Positions 1-9,364 of a DNA stretch of 35,600 nt are shown here, one piece after another. The notes below the pieces were generated by a model, which made no database searches, had not been told where the DNA came from, and was given only the letters and a program-made list of their open reading frames with translations. Made by a program: the position numbers and the translations under genes. The stretch spans positions 1-35,600 of the forward strand of contig JAFEAR010000146.1 of the NCBI GenBank assembly GCA_018266335.1, given 5' to 3'. Numbering within the stretch: position 1 is the first letter of the stretch; each line of letters opens with the position of its first letter. The stretch is from Bdellovibrionales bacterium (lineage in GTDB: Bacteria > Bdellovibrionota > UBA2428).

Positions 1-3000
1 CTCACGGACAACGTGAACGGTCTGGCGTCGAACCTCACCAACCAGGTGCGTAACATCGCGAAGGTAACCACGGCCGTAGCGAAGGGCGACTTGTCGCAAA
101 AAATCACGGTCGACGCGAAAGGCGAAATCTTTGAACTCAAGAACACCATCAACACGATGGTGGACCAACTCTCGTCCTTTGCGGCCGAAGTGACTCGGGT
201 AGCGAAAGAAGTAGGAACCGAAGGCCGCCTTGGTGGTGAAGCCGACGTCCGCGGCGTGTCCGGAACCTGGAAAGACCTTACCGATAACGTAAACGGCCTG
301 GCGTCGAACCTCACCAACCAGGTGCGTAACATCGCGAAGGTAACCACGGCCGTAGCAAAAGGCGACTTGTCGCAAAAAATTACGGTGGATGCGAAAGGCG
401 AAATCCTAGAACTCAAAAACACCATCAACGTGATGGTGGATCAGCTGAACTCCTTCTCCGCCGAGGTAACGCGGGTAGCGAAAGAAGTGGGTACCGAAGG
501 TAAACTGGGTGGTCAGGCCGATGTAAAAGGCGTGTCAGGTACTTGGAAGGATCTCACGGACAACGTGAACGGTCTGGCGTCGAACCTCACCAACCAGGTG
601 CGTAACATCGCGAAGGTAACCACGGCCGTAGCAAAAGGCGACTTGTCGCAAAAAATTGCGGTGGATGCGAAAGGCGAAATCTTTGAACTCAAAAACACTA
701 TCAACGTGATGGTGGACCAGTTGAACTCGTTTGCCTCGGAGGTAACGCGGGTAGCGAAGGAAGTGGGTACCGAAGGTAAGCTGGGCGGTCAGGCCGATGT
801 AAAAGACGTTTCTGGAACCTGGAAGGACCTCACGGACAACGTGAATGGTCTGGCATCGAACCTCACTAACCAGGTTCGTAACATCGCGAAGGTGACCACG
901 GCCGTAGCAAAAGGCGACTTGTCGCAAAAAATTACGGTGGATGCGAAAGGTGAAATCTTTGAACTCAAAAACACCATCAACACGATGGTGGATCAGCTCT
1001 CGTCGTTTGCAGCCGAAGTAACTCGGGTGGCAAAAGAAGTGGGAACCGAAGGTCGCCTTGGTGGCGAAGCCGATGTACGCGGCGTGTCGGGTACCTGGAA
1101 AGATTTGACCGACAATGTAAACATCATGGCCTCGAACTTGACCAAACAAGTGCGCGGCATTGTGAAAGTGGTGACGGCCGTAGCCGAAGGTGATCTCTCG
1201 CAAAAATTCGTTCTCGAAGCTAAGGGCGAAGTGGCCGCACTGGCCGAAACCATTAACTCCATGACGGACACTCTCCGCACCTTTGCCGACCAAGTAACTA
1301 CGGTGGCTCGCGAAGTGGGGATCGAAGGCAAGCTAGGTGGCCAAGCGAAGGTTCCGGGTGCCTCGGGTACATGGAAGGACTTGACTGACAACGTGAACCA
1401 GTTGGCAGGTAACTTGACCTCGCAAGTGCGTGCCATCGCCGAAGTGTCCACTGCGGTAACTAAGGGCGACTTAACCCGGCAGATCACCGTAGAAGCCGAA
1501 GGCGAAGTGGCCGCGCTCAAGGACAACATCAACCAGATGATCGGTAATCTTAAAGACACGACGGCAAAGAACACCGAGCAGGACTGGCTGAAAACCAACT
1601 TGGCGAAGTTCTCCGGCATGATGCAAGGTCAGCGGTCCATCACATCCGTGGCGCAGCTTATTATGTCCGAGCTCACGCCGCTCGTAGATGCTCACCAGGG
1701 TGCATTCTTTATGACTGAGAGTGAGAACGACCAGCCGGTGCTCAACCTTATTGCGAGCTATGCCTTTACGGAGCGTCGCTCGGTCTCTAACCGTTACCGG
1801 CTCAAAGAAGGCCTGGTGGGGCAGTGCGCGTTCGAGAAAAAGTGCATTCTTCTAACCGCACCCAGCGACGAGATTGGGGTTATTAGCTCTAGCCTGGTTC
1901 AGGTGAAGCCGCAGAACGTGATTGTGTTGCCCGTGCTCTTTGAGGGCGATTTGAAAGCCGTTATTGAGCTGGCGTCGACTAAGCCCTTCACGCAGAACTA
2001 CATTAACTTCCTTGATCAACTCATGGATAGTATTGGTGTAATTTTGAACATGATTTCATCCAGCATGCGCACGGAAGAGCTGCTGCAGGAACTGAAACGA
2101 TCCAACGCCGAACTCGAAGCGCAAGCCAAAGAGCTCGAAGATAAAGCAAAGCTCCTCGAGGTTAAAAACCAAGAGGTGCAACTTGCCAGTCGCTCGCTCG
2201 AGGAAAAAGCCGAGCAGCTCTCACTTATTTCCAAGTACAAGTCGGAATTCTTGGCGAACATGTCGCACGAGCTCCGCACACCGCTCAACAGCTTGCTGAT
2301 TCTCTCCAAGACCCTGGCGAACAACAAGGACCTCAACCTGAACTCGGACCAGGTGAAGTACGCGACGACGATTCACTCCGCTGGTCAGGATTTGCTGGCC
2401 CTCATCAACGAGATCCTCGATCTGTCCAAAGTGGAAGCGGGCAAAATGCCGGTCAACCCGAAGGAAGTCGAGGTCAAGACGATTCAGGAGTACATGGAGC
2501 AAACCTTCCGTCCTGTGGCGGAGCACAAGGGACTGGAGTTTATCTTCGAGAAGAGCGCCGATCTGCCGAAGAATTTGTTTACGGACGAAAATCGTTTGCA
2601 GCAAATTCTCAAGAACCTTCTGTCCAACGCGTTCAAGTTCACGGAGAAGGGCAGTATTCGCATGCGCCTCTCGCTGGCGAGCAAGAACTCTACTTTCACT
2701 TTCGAGCCGCTTAACCGCAGCAAGAACGTTATTGTGTTCAGTGTTACGGATACGGGGATTGGTATTCCGGCCGACAAGCAGAAACTCATTTTCGAAGCCT
2801 TCCAGCAGGCCGATGGCACCACGAGCCGCAAATACGGTGGCACAGGTCTGGGCCTTACTATTAGTCGTGAAATTGCGCGGCTTCTAGGTGGCATTATTCA
2901 GGTTGAGAGTGAGCCCGGAGTGGGTAGCACCTTCCATCTTTATTTGCCTCAGAAGTACATGGCTTCCGATTTGAATGCCGTGGCGCAAACGGCCGAGCTC

Positions 3001-3486
3001 GAGCAGAACTCGTACGAACCGCTGCCGAAGAATGCCGATTTTAGCGGCAAGCGCATTCTGATCGTGGACGACGACATGCGGAACATCTTTGCGCTCTCTA
3101 CGGTGCTCAAGGGTCACGACATGGAAGGGATCTATGCCGAAAAGGGTAAGTACGGCATTCAGGCTCTCCAGGAGCACCCGGATGTTGATCTCGTGCTCAT
3201 GGACACCATGATGCCCGAAATGGACGGCCTCGAGGCCATTCGTAAAATTCGTGAAAATCCAGCTTTCCAGTCGCTACCTATTATCTCCCTTACGGCCAAA
3301 GCAATGAAGGGTGATCGAGAGAAGTGCTTGGAGGCCGGTGCATCCGATTATGTTACTAAACCGGTCGATGAAAACCATTTGTTGGCAGTCATGTACCAGT
3401 GGCTGAATCCTGCAAGTGCTTCGCACCTGGCTGCGTATCCCTTTTTGCAGGTTCCGCCTCCGTCTGCTCCGAGCAGCGAGGTTTAA
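1..3486 (+). CDS. Multi-HAMP hybrid sensor histidine kinase / response regulator (5' end outside window)
   Basis: The reading frame is open from base 1 and the first four codons continue the HAMP repeat, so the start lies upstream. Numbering from window codon 1, five 92-residue HAMP-linker units (about codons 5-464) and a partial sixth (to about 520) are followed by a GAF-like domain (about 535-680) and a coiled coil (about 683-745). Next come HisKA with the phospho-acceptor His at codon 756 ([12 protein letters not shown]), a HATPase with N box NLLSNAFKF (about 871), DTGIGI (917) and GGTGLGL (946), and a C-terminal receiver with Asp 1068 in [13 protein letters not shown] and the conserved Lys in TKPVD. 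Tandem HAMP arrays feeding a kinase are known from fungal Nik1-type and bacterial hybrid kinases. No transmembrane segment is visible in the part seen, so it may be cytosolic. Stop TAA is directly followed by the ATG of the next kinase, implying co-transcription and a shared pathway. Confidence 0.93.
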   Translation, partial: LTDNVNGLASNLTNQVRNIAKVTTAVAKGDLSQKITVDAKGEIFELKNTINTMVDQLSSFAAEVTRVAKEVGTEGRLGGEADVRGVSGTWKDLTDNVNGLASNLTNQVRNIAKVTTAVAKGDLSQKITVDAKGEILELKNTINVMVDQLNSFSAEVTRVAKEVGTEGKLGGQADVKGVSGTWKDLTDNVNGLASNLTNQVRNIAKVTTAVAKGDLSQKIAVDAKGEIFELKNTINVMVDQLNSFASEVTRVAKEVGTEGKLGGQADVKDVSGTWKDLTDNVNGLASNLTNQVRNIAKVTTAVAKGDLSQKITVDAKGEIFELKNTINTMVDQLSSFAAEVTRVAKEVGTEGRLGGEADVRGVSGTWKDLTDNVNIMASNLTKQVRGIVKVVTAVAEGDLSQKFVLEAKGEVAALAETINSMTDTLRTFADQVTTVAREVGIEGKLGGQAKVPGASGTWKDLTDNVNQLAGNLTSQVRAIAEVSTAVTKGDLTRQITVEAEGEVAALKDNINQMIGNLKDTTAKNTEQDWLKTNLAKFSGMMQGQRSITSVAQLIMSELTPLVDAHQGAFFMTESENDQPVLNLIASYAFTERRSVSNRYRLKEGLVGQCAFEKKCILLTAPSDEIGVISSSLVQVKPQNVIVLPVLFEGDLKAVIELASTKPFTQNYINFLDQLMDSIGVILNMISSSMRTEELLQELKRSNAELEAQAKELEDKAKLLEVKNQEVQLASRSLEEKAEQLSLISKYKSEFLANMSHELRTPLNSLLILSKTLANNKDLNLNSDQVKYATTIHSAGQDLLALINEILDLSKVEAGKMPVNPKEVEVKTIQEYMEQTFRPVAEHKGLEFIFEKSADLPKNLFTDENRLQQILKNLLSNAFKFTEKGSIRMRLSLASKNSTFTFEPLNRSKNVIVFSVTDTGIGIPADKQKLIFEAFQQADGTTSRKYGGTGLGLTISREIARLLGGIIQVESEPGVGSTFHLYLPQKYMASDLNAVAQTAELEQNSYEPLPKNADFSGKRILIVDDDMRNIFALSTVLKGHDMEGIYAEKGKYGIQALQEHPDVDLVLMDTMMPEMDGLEAIRKIRENPAFQSLPIISLTAKAMKGDREKCLEAGASDYVTKPVDENHLLAVMYQWLNPASASHLAAYPFLQVPPPSAPSSEV
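13..1560 (+). repeat. Tandem in-gene 276-base HAMP repeats
   Basis: Unit boundaries fall every 276 bases, at 13, 289, 565, 841, 1117 and 1393. Units 1-4 are close copies at DNA and protein level, unit 5 is more diverged and unit 6 is partial. Units 1 and 4 are of one type ([20 protein letters not shown]) and units 2 and 3 of another ([19 protein letters not shown]), an A-B-B-A order. The array probably extends upstream of the window. Confidence 0.92.
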
Positions 3487-5553
3487 ATGACGGATTCGTC
3501 GCAGATTGACATTCTTTTGGTCGATGATCGAGAGGATGGACTATTGGCTATGGAGGCCGTTTTAGGGGCAGAGGATTATCACCTTGTGAAAGCGACTTCT
3601 GGCCATCAGGCTCTTTCGTTGCTCGACAAGCATGAATTTGCCATGATTCTGCTTGATGTTCAGATGCCAGGCATAGATGGTTTTCAAACGGCGAGTTTTA
3701 TTCGTGAGCGTCCGGGCTGCGAACATATTCCCATCATTTTTGTTACCGCGATTAACAAGGACGACAGCTATGTAATGCAGGGCTACGACGCGGGGGCGGT
3801 TGACTACTTGTTTAAGCCTTTCGATCCTCAAGTTTTGAAGGCCAAGGTGGCCGTGTTTGCGGATTTACACCGCAAGACTCTCCAAATTCAGAAGCAAGCA
3901 GAGCTTATTGCCTCTATTCGCGACCGCGAACGTGTTCATGAACGTACTCGCTTGGAACTGGAAAGTTTGCGCCGATACCAGAATCTAGCGGATGCAATCC
4001 CCCACATACTTTGGAAAACCGGGCCTACCGGCGCACTAATTTACTGTAATCAGGGATGGCGCGATTACACTGGTTTTGACATCGAAATGAATTTTGGTGT
4101 GCGCTGGCGTGATGCCTTTGAGTCTGAGGATTTAAAGCGCTTATTGAAGGTGTGGCTCGAGGCCATGCCGTCCGGTTCGAGCTTTGACTTAGAGTGCCGT
4201 ATTATTCGTCGGGATGGTCAGTTGCGCTGGCACTGGTTGAAGGCTGTGGCCGAGCGCAGTGAGAAGGGCGAAATCACTGGCTGGATTGGAACTTGTACCG
4301 ATATCAATGCACTCAAAGAATCTGAGCGCCGCATTAGTGAGGCTCGGGAACTAGCGGAGTCAGCTAGTCGTGCAAAGACTGACTTTTTGGCGAATATGAG
4401 CCACGAAATTCGCACCCCGCTGAGTGCAATTTTGGGATTTTCGGATTTGTTGCTTACCCCGGATATTAGTCTGAACGAAAAATTTAGTTACGTTTCAACT
4501 ATTCAGAACAACGGTAAGCAGCTTTTACAGATTGTTGACGAAGTACTGGATGTTTCTAAGGTCGAGGCCGGTCGTTTAGAATTAGAGTCAGTTGTCGTTG
4601 ATACACGACAGTTCTTTCGCGAACTCTCAGATTCTTTTCAGTTGGCTGCAGCTGATAAGGGGCTGCATTTTACGGTGCTACCCGAGGGGGCGTTGCCTAC
4701 GTCGTTTCGAACGGACCCGGTACGACTGCGTCAGGTCATTGCTAATGTAATTTCCAATGCGATCAAATTTACGGCCAATGGCTTCGTGCACGTTTCGGTG
4801 AGTTGGAGAGAGTTGGATGGCAGCGACAAACCGAAACTGTGTGTGGAGGCTCGGGACACGGGCATTGGTATTGCAAAACAGTATGTCGACAAGCTTTTTA
4901 ACCCTTTTGTCCAAGGAGATTCTTCGACTACGCGTCGTTTCGGTGGCACGGGCCTAGGTTTGGCGTTGTCTCGTAAGTTGGCTCGCGCCTTGGGGGGCGA
5001 TGTGTGGTTGTCGGAAAGTTCGGATTTTGGCAGCGTTTTTAAAATCGAAGTAGCCCCCCTGGAAAGTTCGGCTTCTACCTTCTTGGGCTCCTTTAGCGAG
5101 GGAAGTTCTGAAGGGACCAAGGCGGTAAAAGCTGGTTATCCCTCGCTTGAGAATATTCACGTTTTGTTGGCGGAAGACGTGGCGGAGAATCAATTCTTGA
5201 TTGCCCGCTTTTTGCGTATGGCAGGAGCAACCGTTGATGTTGCTAGCAATGGAATTGAGGCTGTTCACATGGCGCTGGAAGGGCAACACGATGTGATCTT
5301 GATGGATATTCAGATGCCGGAACTCGATGGTTACGAAGCGACCAATCGCTTGCGCCTGGAGGGCTATAAGAATCCGATTATTGCGCTCACTGCTCACGCT
5401 TTGAGCGCGGAGCGCGAGCGTTGCCTAGATGGCGGATTTAATGACCACATTCCCAAGCCGGTGAACCGCGCAATACTGCTACAAAGCATTGCGCAATACA
5501 CTGTTAAACATTCGCTCATGCCGCACGTTACGCTTCAACAAACGGTAAGCTGA
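3487..5553 (+). CDS. Hybrid histidine kinase, REC-PAS-HisKA-HATPase-REC
   Basis: This 688-residue protein begins with a receiver domain (about residues 1-125, phospho-Asp 57 in ILLDVQMPGIDG, KPF at the end). A coiled linker, a PAS domain (about 165-275), HisKA with His 306 (NMSHEIRTPLSA) and a HATPase with N box near 420, DTGIGI at 457 and GGTGLGLALS at 486 follow. A second receiver (about 555-675) has Asp 607 in VILMDIQMPELDG. There is no signal peptide or membrane segment, so it is a cytosolic relay kinase. The N-terminal receiver suggests that it takes a phosphoryl group from another kinase, plausibly the one encoded just upstream; the C-terminal receiver would pass it on. The ATG follows the upstream stop without a gap, with a GCGAGG Shine-Dalgarno inside the previous gene. 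The final output protein is not obvious; no DNA-binding domain is fused. Confidence 0.94.
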   Translation: MTDSSQIDILLVDDREDGLLAMEAVLGAEDYHLVKATSGHQALSLLDKHEFAMILLDVQMPGIDGFQTASFIRERPGCEHIPIIFVTAINKDDSYVMQGYDAGAVDYLFKPFDPQVLKAKVAVFADLHRKTLQIQKQAELIASIRDRERVHERTRLELESLRRYQNLADAIPHILWKTGPTGALIYCNQGWRDYTGFDIEMNFGVRWRDAFESEDLKRLLKVWLEAMPSGSSFDLECRIIRRDGQLRWHWLKAVAERSEKGEITGWIGTCTDINALKESERRISEARELAESASRAKTDFLANMSHEIRTPLSAILGFSDLLLTPDISLNEKFSYVSTIQNNGKQLLQIVDEVLDVSKVEAGRLELESVVVDTRQFFRELSDSFQLAAADKGLHFTVLPEGALPTSFRTDPVRLRQVIANVISNAIKFTANGFVHVSVSWRELDGSDKPKLCVEARDTGIGIAKQYVDKLFNPFVQGDSSTTRRFGGTGLGLALSRKLARALGGDVWLSESSDFGSVFKIEVAPLESSASTFLGSFSEGSSEGTKAVKAGYPSLENIHVLLAEDVAENQFLIARFLRMAGATVDVASNGIEAVHMALEGQHDVILMDIQMPELDGYEATNRLRLEGYKNPIIALTAHALSAERERCLDGGFNDHIPKPVNRAILLQSIAQYTVKHSLMPHVTLQQTVS

Positions 5554-5555
5554 AG

Positions 5556-5951
5556 ATGAGAGGACTTTCGAACGAGGTCTGGATGTTTATAAAAAAGTAT
5601 CTCGATTCAATTGAGCAGTTAGAAATCTTACTTCTTCTTTATCGAACTCCCACCACGGAGTGGACCTTGGAGCGCCTGAGTCAGGAAATGCGCACGAGTC
5701 AGACTTCGGCTCGAAATCGCCTGAATTCTCTAGTTAGTGCGGGCCTAGTAGTGGTTGTCCACAACGAAGGGGAACCGGCATTTCGCTACGTGGATACGAA
5801 CGAGCAGCTTCATTATCAGGTCTCCCTTCTCGAACAGGAATACAAGATTCGTCGCATGAGGGTGATTGACTGTATTTACGCCCCGCCGGCAGAAAAAATG
5901 CTTACTTTCAAGGATGCCTTCAAAATTAGAAAGACCGACAGCAATGACTAG
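5556..5951 (+). CDS. Small winged-helix-like putative transcription regulator
   Basis: The protein has 131 residues. About residues 15-75 read like a winged-helix DNA-binding domain: a helix ending LLLLYRTP, then WTLERLSQEMRTSQTSARNRLNSLVSAGLVV, which fits helix 2, recognition helix and the start of the wing, followed by a charged helix to the C-terminus. No effector domain, receiver or metal site is visible. It starts two bases after the stop of the second hybrid kinase and its last codons overlap the next gene's start (ATGACTAG), so it is in the same operon. It could be the DNA-binding output of the kinases, or bind DNA independently of phosphorylation. The family was assigned from pattern only; the exact class (MarR-, ArsR- or GntR-like) is not clear. 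Confidence 0.72.
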   Translation: MRGLSNEVWMFIKKYLDSIEQLEILLLLYRTPTTEWTLERLSQEMRTSQTSARNRLNSLVSAGLVVVVHNEGEPAFRYVDTNEQLHYQVSLLEQEYKIRRMRVIDCIYAPPAEKMLTFKDAFKIRKTDSND

Positions 5952-6216
5952 CATGGCAACCATCGTCTATTTTTTGTGCGCTCTCTTGAGTACGGGATGC
6001 GCTTATATGCTTTACCGCGGGTATCGGCGACAGCGACAGAAGCTCCTGTTGTGGAGCACTCTCTGTTTCATAGGATTGGCTTTTAATAACGTAATGTTCT
6101 TCGTGGATGTCACTCTGCTTCCAGACGTAAACATGTGGGGGTCGCTGATTCGATCGGTAGTGGGGTCGTTAGCCGGCAGCATTTTGTTATACGGATTTAT
6201 TACGGAGGTAGCCTAA
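5944..6216 (+). CDS. Small membrane protein, DUF5985-like (first of two)
   Basis: This is a protein of about 90 residues with three predicted hydrophobic helices. A short basic loop, LYRGYRRQRQKLLLW, follows the first helix and FVDVTLLPD the second. This pattern fits DUF5985, a family of very small inner-membrane proteins of unknown role. I start it at ATG 5944, which overlaps the upstream stop; ATG 5953 is an alternative that would remove three residues. The longer open frame from 5866 reads through the coding end of the upstream gene and is unlikely to be used. It is followed without a gap by a second DUF5985-like gene, and the two could form a heteromeric membrane unit. Confidence 0.75.
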   Translation: MTSMATIVYFLCALLSTGCAYMLYRGYRRQRQKLLLWSTLCFIGLAFNNVMFFVDVTLLPDVNMWGSLIRSVVGSLAGSILLYGFITEVA

Positions 6217-6516
6217 GTGTCTCACGTTGATCCTACTAATATGACACCGGTAACGATATTTTTATCGGGGGTTTGCTTAAGCACTTTTTTGGGGGCGGGC
6301 CTTATTTTTTATCGAGTCTGGCGCAAGGTTCACGATCGCTTTTTTTTGCTGTTTGGCTGCGCATGTGTGGTGATTGGACTAGAGCGCATTCCACTTATTT
6401 TTTTAGATCCGTCCATTGAAGAAAATAGTTGGGTCTATGTGTTTAGGTTGTTGGCTTTTGTTCTAATTTTGATTGCTGTCATTGATGCCAATCGCCGCAG
6501 TCAAAGTGAAGCTTAG
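6217..6516 (+). CDS. Small membrane protein, DUF5985-like (second of two)
   Basis: The protein has 99 residues with three hydrophobic helices. The first helix is followed by the basic FYRVWRKVHDRFF and the middle helix by GLERIPLIFLD; the last helix ends IAVIDANRRS. The layout parallels its upstream neighbour and DUF5985 members. The start is GTG 6217, chosen because it directly follows the upstream TAA and has GGAGG at 6204-6208, eight bases away; an in-frame ATG at 6241 lacks such a site. Function is unknown. As the last gene of the kinase operon, it is a candidate membrane sensor or anchor for the soluble kinases, which is inference only. Confidence 0.75.
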   Translation: MSHVDPTNMTPVTIFLSGVCLSTFLGAGLIFYRVWRKVHDRFFLLFGCACVVIGLERIPLIFLDPSIEENSWVYVFRLLAFVLILIAVIDANRRSQSEA

Positions 6517-6531
6517 ACTTTGTGGCGAGGT

Positions 6532-7185
6532 TTAATTATATTCTGCCGGGCGCGCGAGCGTGGCAAAAGAGCTCAGCGCGTTTGCTTGTTCGGCTGCGGT
6601 TTCGAGCCCGTCACTTAGTCTTCGGCGGGCTGAGGCCATACTCTGCTCAAGAGACTCCGCATCTCGTTGCAGACTAAAAAGATTGGCTTCGCGGGCAGCT
6701 AACTTAATACGACGAGCTTCATTAATAAGTTTTTCCATAAGATCATCTAGGGGGGCGAGCTGCTTGGGAAGTGCCGCGCGCTCTTCGGCCGAAAACTGGA
6801 TGCCGCCGGGTTTGCGAATTTGGGCGATAAGCGAAGAGACCTTACGCACTTGTTCGGTAATAGCGCCAAACTGAGTAATAAGGGTTTCATGCTCTTCTTG
6901 CCGCTGACGCACGAGCGCAGCACGGGTGGCCACTAGCTCGGCGGCCCGTTCAGCATTGGCGCGGGCGCTTTCTAGTGCTTGGGCCAGACTTTGTACTCCC
7001 GAGCCAATGCGCAAACTACAGGCGTTGAATTTGGCTAACAACTGCTGGGCTTTGGCAAAGGCGCGATTGGAATCCAAAGAAAGCCGCTCGAGTTGACCGC
7101 TGAGGGCTTCTAGTTCAGAAAAGTCGGCGTCCAAATCCAGCGCGGATTGCGAAAGGGGGGAGATGTTTTTAGAAGAATTAGCCAT
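6532..7185 (-). CDS. Coiled-coil protein of unknown function
   Basis: This 217-residue protein is almost wholly helical and rich in Ala, Leu, Glu, Gln and Arg. Long heptad-like stretches run from about residue 20 to 205 and only one glycine/proline-containing break (RKPGG) lies near residue 125. There is no signal peptide, membrane segment or known catalytic motif. It has one cysteine. No clear Shine-Dalgarno sits before ATG 7185, so the start is less certain than the frame. It converges with the DUF5985 gene, 15 bases apart. A structural, scaffold or cell-envelope role is possible, but nothing in the sequence decides this. Confidence 0.7.
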   Translation of the reverse strand: MANSSKNISPLSQSALDLDADFSELEALSGQLERLSLDSNRAFAKAQQLLAKFNACSLRIGSGVQSLAQALESARANAERAAELVATRAALVRQRQEEHETLITQFGAITEQVRKVSSLIAQIRKPGGIQFSAEERAALPKQLAPLDDLMEKLINEARRIKLAAREANLFSLQRDAESLEQSMASARRRLSDGLETAAEQANALSSFATLARPAEYN

Positions 7186-7228
7186 AAATTTTGATTTAGC
7201 GCGACTTCGGAAATTTTCCCATATAGAT

Positions 7229-7252
7229 ACGTGTTGTGTTTTCGCAACATGT
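7229..7252. promoter_or_regulatory. Hairpin/palindrome between divergent genes
   Basis: ACGTGTTGTG at 7229-7238 and CGCAACATGT at 7243-7252 form a ten-pair stem (two G-T pairs) around a TTTT loop. It lies between the divergent starts at 7185 and 7304 and could be an operator for both or a short RNA hairpin. No flanking promoter boxes were convincing. Confidence 0.3.
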
Positions 7253-7303
7253 GTATTGGGAATTGTTCCATCTTGCTAAGGGACTATAAATCTAAGGCTA
7301 ATT

Positions 7304-8221
7304 ATGACGCGCATTCTTTTTTCTCTTTTTCTAATTCATAGTTTTTCGCCAGCGTGGGCGGGGCGCCCCCGGGAGAACGTGGATTCTGCGTGTATTGTTG
7401 ACCACTCTGATCCCTACGATCTTGGCTGGCGCATGCCAAAAGCAACGGTGGGGCCTAATAAGGGCAAATGTATCGATGCGTCTAAATTGCGCTCGATAAA
7501 GCTTTTCGATGACAGCGGCACTGGCGCCGTTACTTTCGCGAATTTTCGCTACGATAACCGTTGGTGGATGGCTCAAGTAGATCCTGACGGTCTGGAAACG
7601 GCTTCGCCGCTGCTAGAAGCTTTCGCGGGGAATGGTCCTATTTCCCACACCATGATTCTTTTTCGCATGAAGCGAGGTTTTCCCGTGCGTCTCGTGCCTC
7701 AGAGTGCTTCTGCTCCACGCGAAGAAATTCATTTGTGGGACTTTGTGGCTTCGGCGGAAGTCGCGCATCCGAAAGATGCTCAAGATAGCCGTGCCCGCTC
7801 GTTCCTTAACGATATGGCGATTGGTTATGGTATTCAGGCCCTGGACGATAAACGAGTCATAGCTATCGGGCAGCTTCATCGCACGATTTATCGCCTGCCA
7901 ATTGATGTAACAATTCATCAAATGCAAGCAATGCTTATGGACGCTTTGAGGACCTCGGATGAACGTCAACTGATTAGCATGTACAATCCGCTCACTCGCA
8001 GCTGCGAAACGGAAGCCCTGCGCTATGTTGATCGGGCTTTAGGCGGAGGCCTTTTTGCCAAACTCCGTGGAGTGCTGACTTTTCTGCCTGATCGATTGCC
8101 CAGGATGCTTCAGACGGCACTTGAGTGGCGTGGAATTTTGTCGACTACCGAGCCTATTGTGACGATCAATGAGGAGTTAGAGAATGGTACGGTGCTCCCG
8201 CCTGTAAGATCGCCGCTGTGA
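7304..8221 (+). CDS. Exported protein of unknown function
   Basis: The protein has 305 residues. A signal peptide is clear: the start MTRILFSLFLIHSFSPAWA gives a hydrophobic core and an Ala-x-Ala-type end near residue 19. The mature part has paired cysteines (ACIVD and GKC, then a late SCETEA). The stretch YNPLTRSCETEALRYVD near residues 225-241 faintly recalls the Asn-Cys-Thr motif of DUF4105 proteins, but I would not assign that family from this alone. AAGG lies seven bases before ATG 7304. Its last 56 bases overlap the 3' end of the oppositely oriented metallophosphoesterase gene, which is unusual but possible. It appears to be a single-gene unit. Confidence 0.8.
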   Translation: MTRILFSLFLIHSFSPAWAGRPRENVDSACIVDHSDPYDLGWRMPKATVGPNKGKCIDASKLRSIKLFDDSGTGAVTFANFRYDNRWWMAQVDPDGLETASPLLEAFAGNGPISHTMILFRMKRGFPVRLVPQSASAPREEIHLWDFVASAEVAHPKDAQDSRARSFLNDMAIGYGIQALDDKRVIAIGQLHRTIYRLPIDVTIHQMQAMLMDALRTSDERQLISMYNPLTRSCETEALRYVDRALGGGLFAKLRGVLTFLPDRLPRMLQTALEWRGILSTTEPIVTINEELENGTVLPPVRSPL

Positions 8222-9317
8222 TTTCGGGATGCACTCCCAGGCGGTCAGCGGGGCCCCAGTAGCCAGTTCCTGGATTCACGTAGACCCACATGCGTTCGTG
8301 GCGGTACAGCCCGCGACTGTATTGGTGAGCGAGTCCAATGAGTAGACTAAAGGGAAAAAATTGCCCGGCATGTGTGTGTCCGGAAAACTGCAAATCAAAG
8401 CCTAACTTCTCAGCTTCGATGCATGCGTCTGGGCGGTGGGCGAGTAAAATTTTGAGCTGTGCAGATTCGTTACTCGTTGCGGCCTGAGTGCTGTTGGGAG
8501 CGTGATTGGCAAGGGCATGTTCGCCGGCAGGGTCAGTAACACCGGCAATCAAAACTCGCGTATTACCTACCGTTATCACTTTGTTGGAGTTCAAAAGAGC
8601 ATGCACGCCGAGCTGCTCCAAATGCCCAACGATGGCGGCGGCGCCCCAATAGTATTCATGGTTTCCCGTAACATAGTAAGTGCCATAACGTGCTTTGAGG
8701 TTTTTCAGGGGTTGTAAATGTTTTTCAATCGAAGTCGGATGTGCGTCTGCAATGTCGCCCGTTAGAAAGACAAGGTCGGGATTGATCGCATTTGCTCGGC
8801 GCACCACTTCTTCTACGTAGTTGCCGCGGATCGTAGGGCCTACATGCAGGTCGCTGATTTGGACTATAGTTAATCCTTGCAGGGAGGGAGGCAGATCATC
8901 GATGCTCATGGGAACGCGCTTAACTTGTGGGCCTTGCACGACGGTAAGAAACCCCATTGATATAAAAGTGATGGAAATGACAAGCTCTGCATGCGCCACT
9001 GCACTAAAGTTCCAGGATTTTCCTGCGACGGCGGCGAATAAATGAACGAGGTCTGCCGGAAGTGAAAGAAGAGCGAAGGTGATCCACAGTGCCATGGCAA
9101 GGGAGCCCATCCAAGCCAAAATTCGAAACCAAGGCTGGTCAAAGATAGATGGGTTAGATCGGTAAGCGATGGTGCCGCTGAGCATAACTACGAAAAGTAG
9201 AATGGCCAGTGCGCTACTCCTTGCCGGATGGTCAGGCCATAGCTCAATCGCTTTGAATACAGTGTAAAGAACCAAAACGACTAAAATTTGGAAGAGGCGA
9301 GTTATTTGCTTGCGCAT
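8166..9317 (-). CDS. Membrane-anchored metallophosphoesterase (YkuE-like)
   Basis: This protein of about 383 residues has four hydrophobic helices in its first 130 residues, then a calcineurin-type phosphoesterase domain. The metal ligand motifs appear in order: SDLHVG (near 155), GDIAD, GNHEYY, AHRPD and SGHTHAGQ (near 315). Such proteins hydrolyse phosphoesters with two metal ions; membrane-anchored members are often linked to lipid or cell-envelope substrates, but the substrate here is unknown. The open frame extends upstream to 9446, but residues before MRKQITRLFQ look non-natural, so I use ATG 9317 (a weak AAGAAG lies upstream). It is probably transcribed with the DUF1653 gene 47 bases upstream. 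Confidence 0.9.
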   Translation of the reverse strand: MRKQITRLFQILVVLVLYTVFKAIELWPDHPARSSALAILLFVVMLSGTIAYRSNPSIFDQPWFRILAWMGSLAMALWITFALLSLPADLVHLFAAVAGKSWNFSAVAHAELVISITFISMGFLTVVQGPQVKRVPMSIDDLPPSLQGLTIVQISDLHVGPTIRGNYVEEVVRRANAINPDLVFLTGDIADAHPTSIEKHLQPLKNLKARYGTYYVTGNHEYYWGAAAIVGHLEQLGVHALLNSNKVITVGNTRVLIAGVTDPAGEHALANHAPNSTQAATSNESAQLKILLAHRPDACIEAEKLGFDLQFSGHTHAGQFFPFSLLIGLAHQYSRGLYRHERMWVYVNPGTGYWGPADRLGVHPEITAAILQAGAPYHSLTPH

Positions 9318-9364
9318 ACTTCTTTTTACCGCACTCTTCAGAGCGATGAGCTGACTTGTGGAAT

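Noticed and set aside
535..1293. A long minus-strand open frame (252 codons) across the HAMP repeats
   Set aside because: It is the shadow of the repetitive plus-strand gene, with His/Arg/Phe-rich repeats and no independent start signal or known motif.
13..1392. Regularly spaced repeats that could suggest a repeat array such as CRISPR
   Set aside because: The period is 276 bases, the units are coding and in frame, and there are no short repeats with unique spacers.
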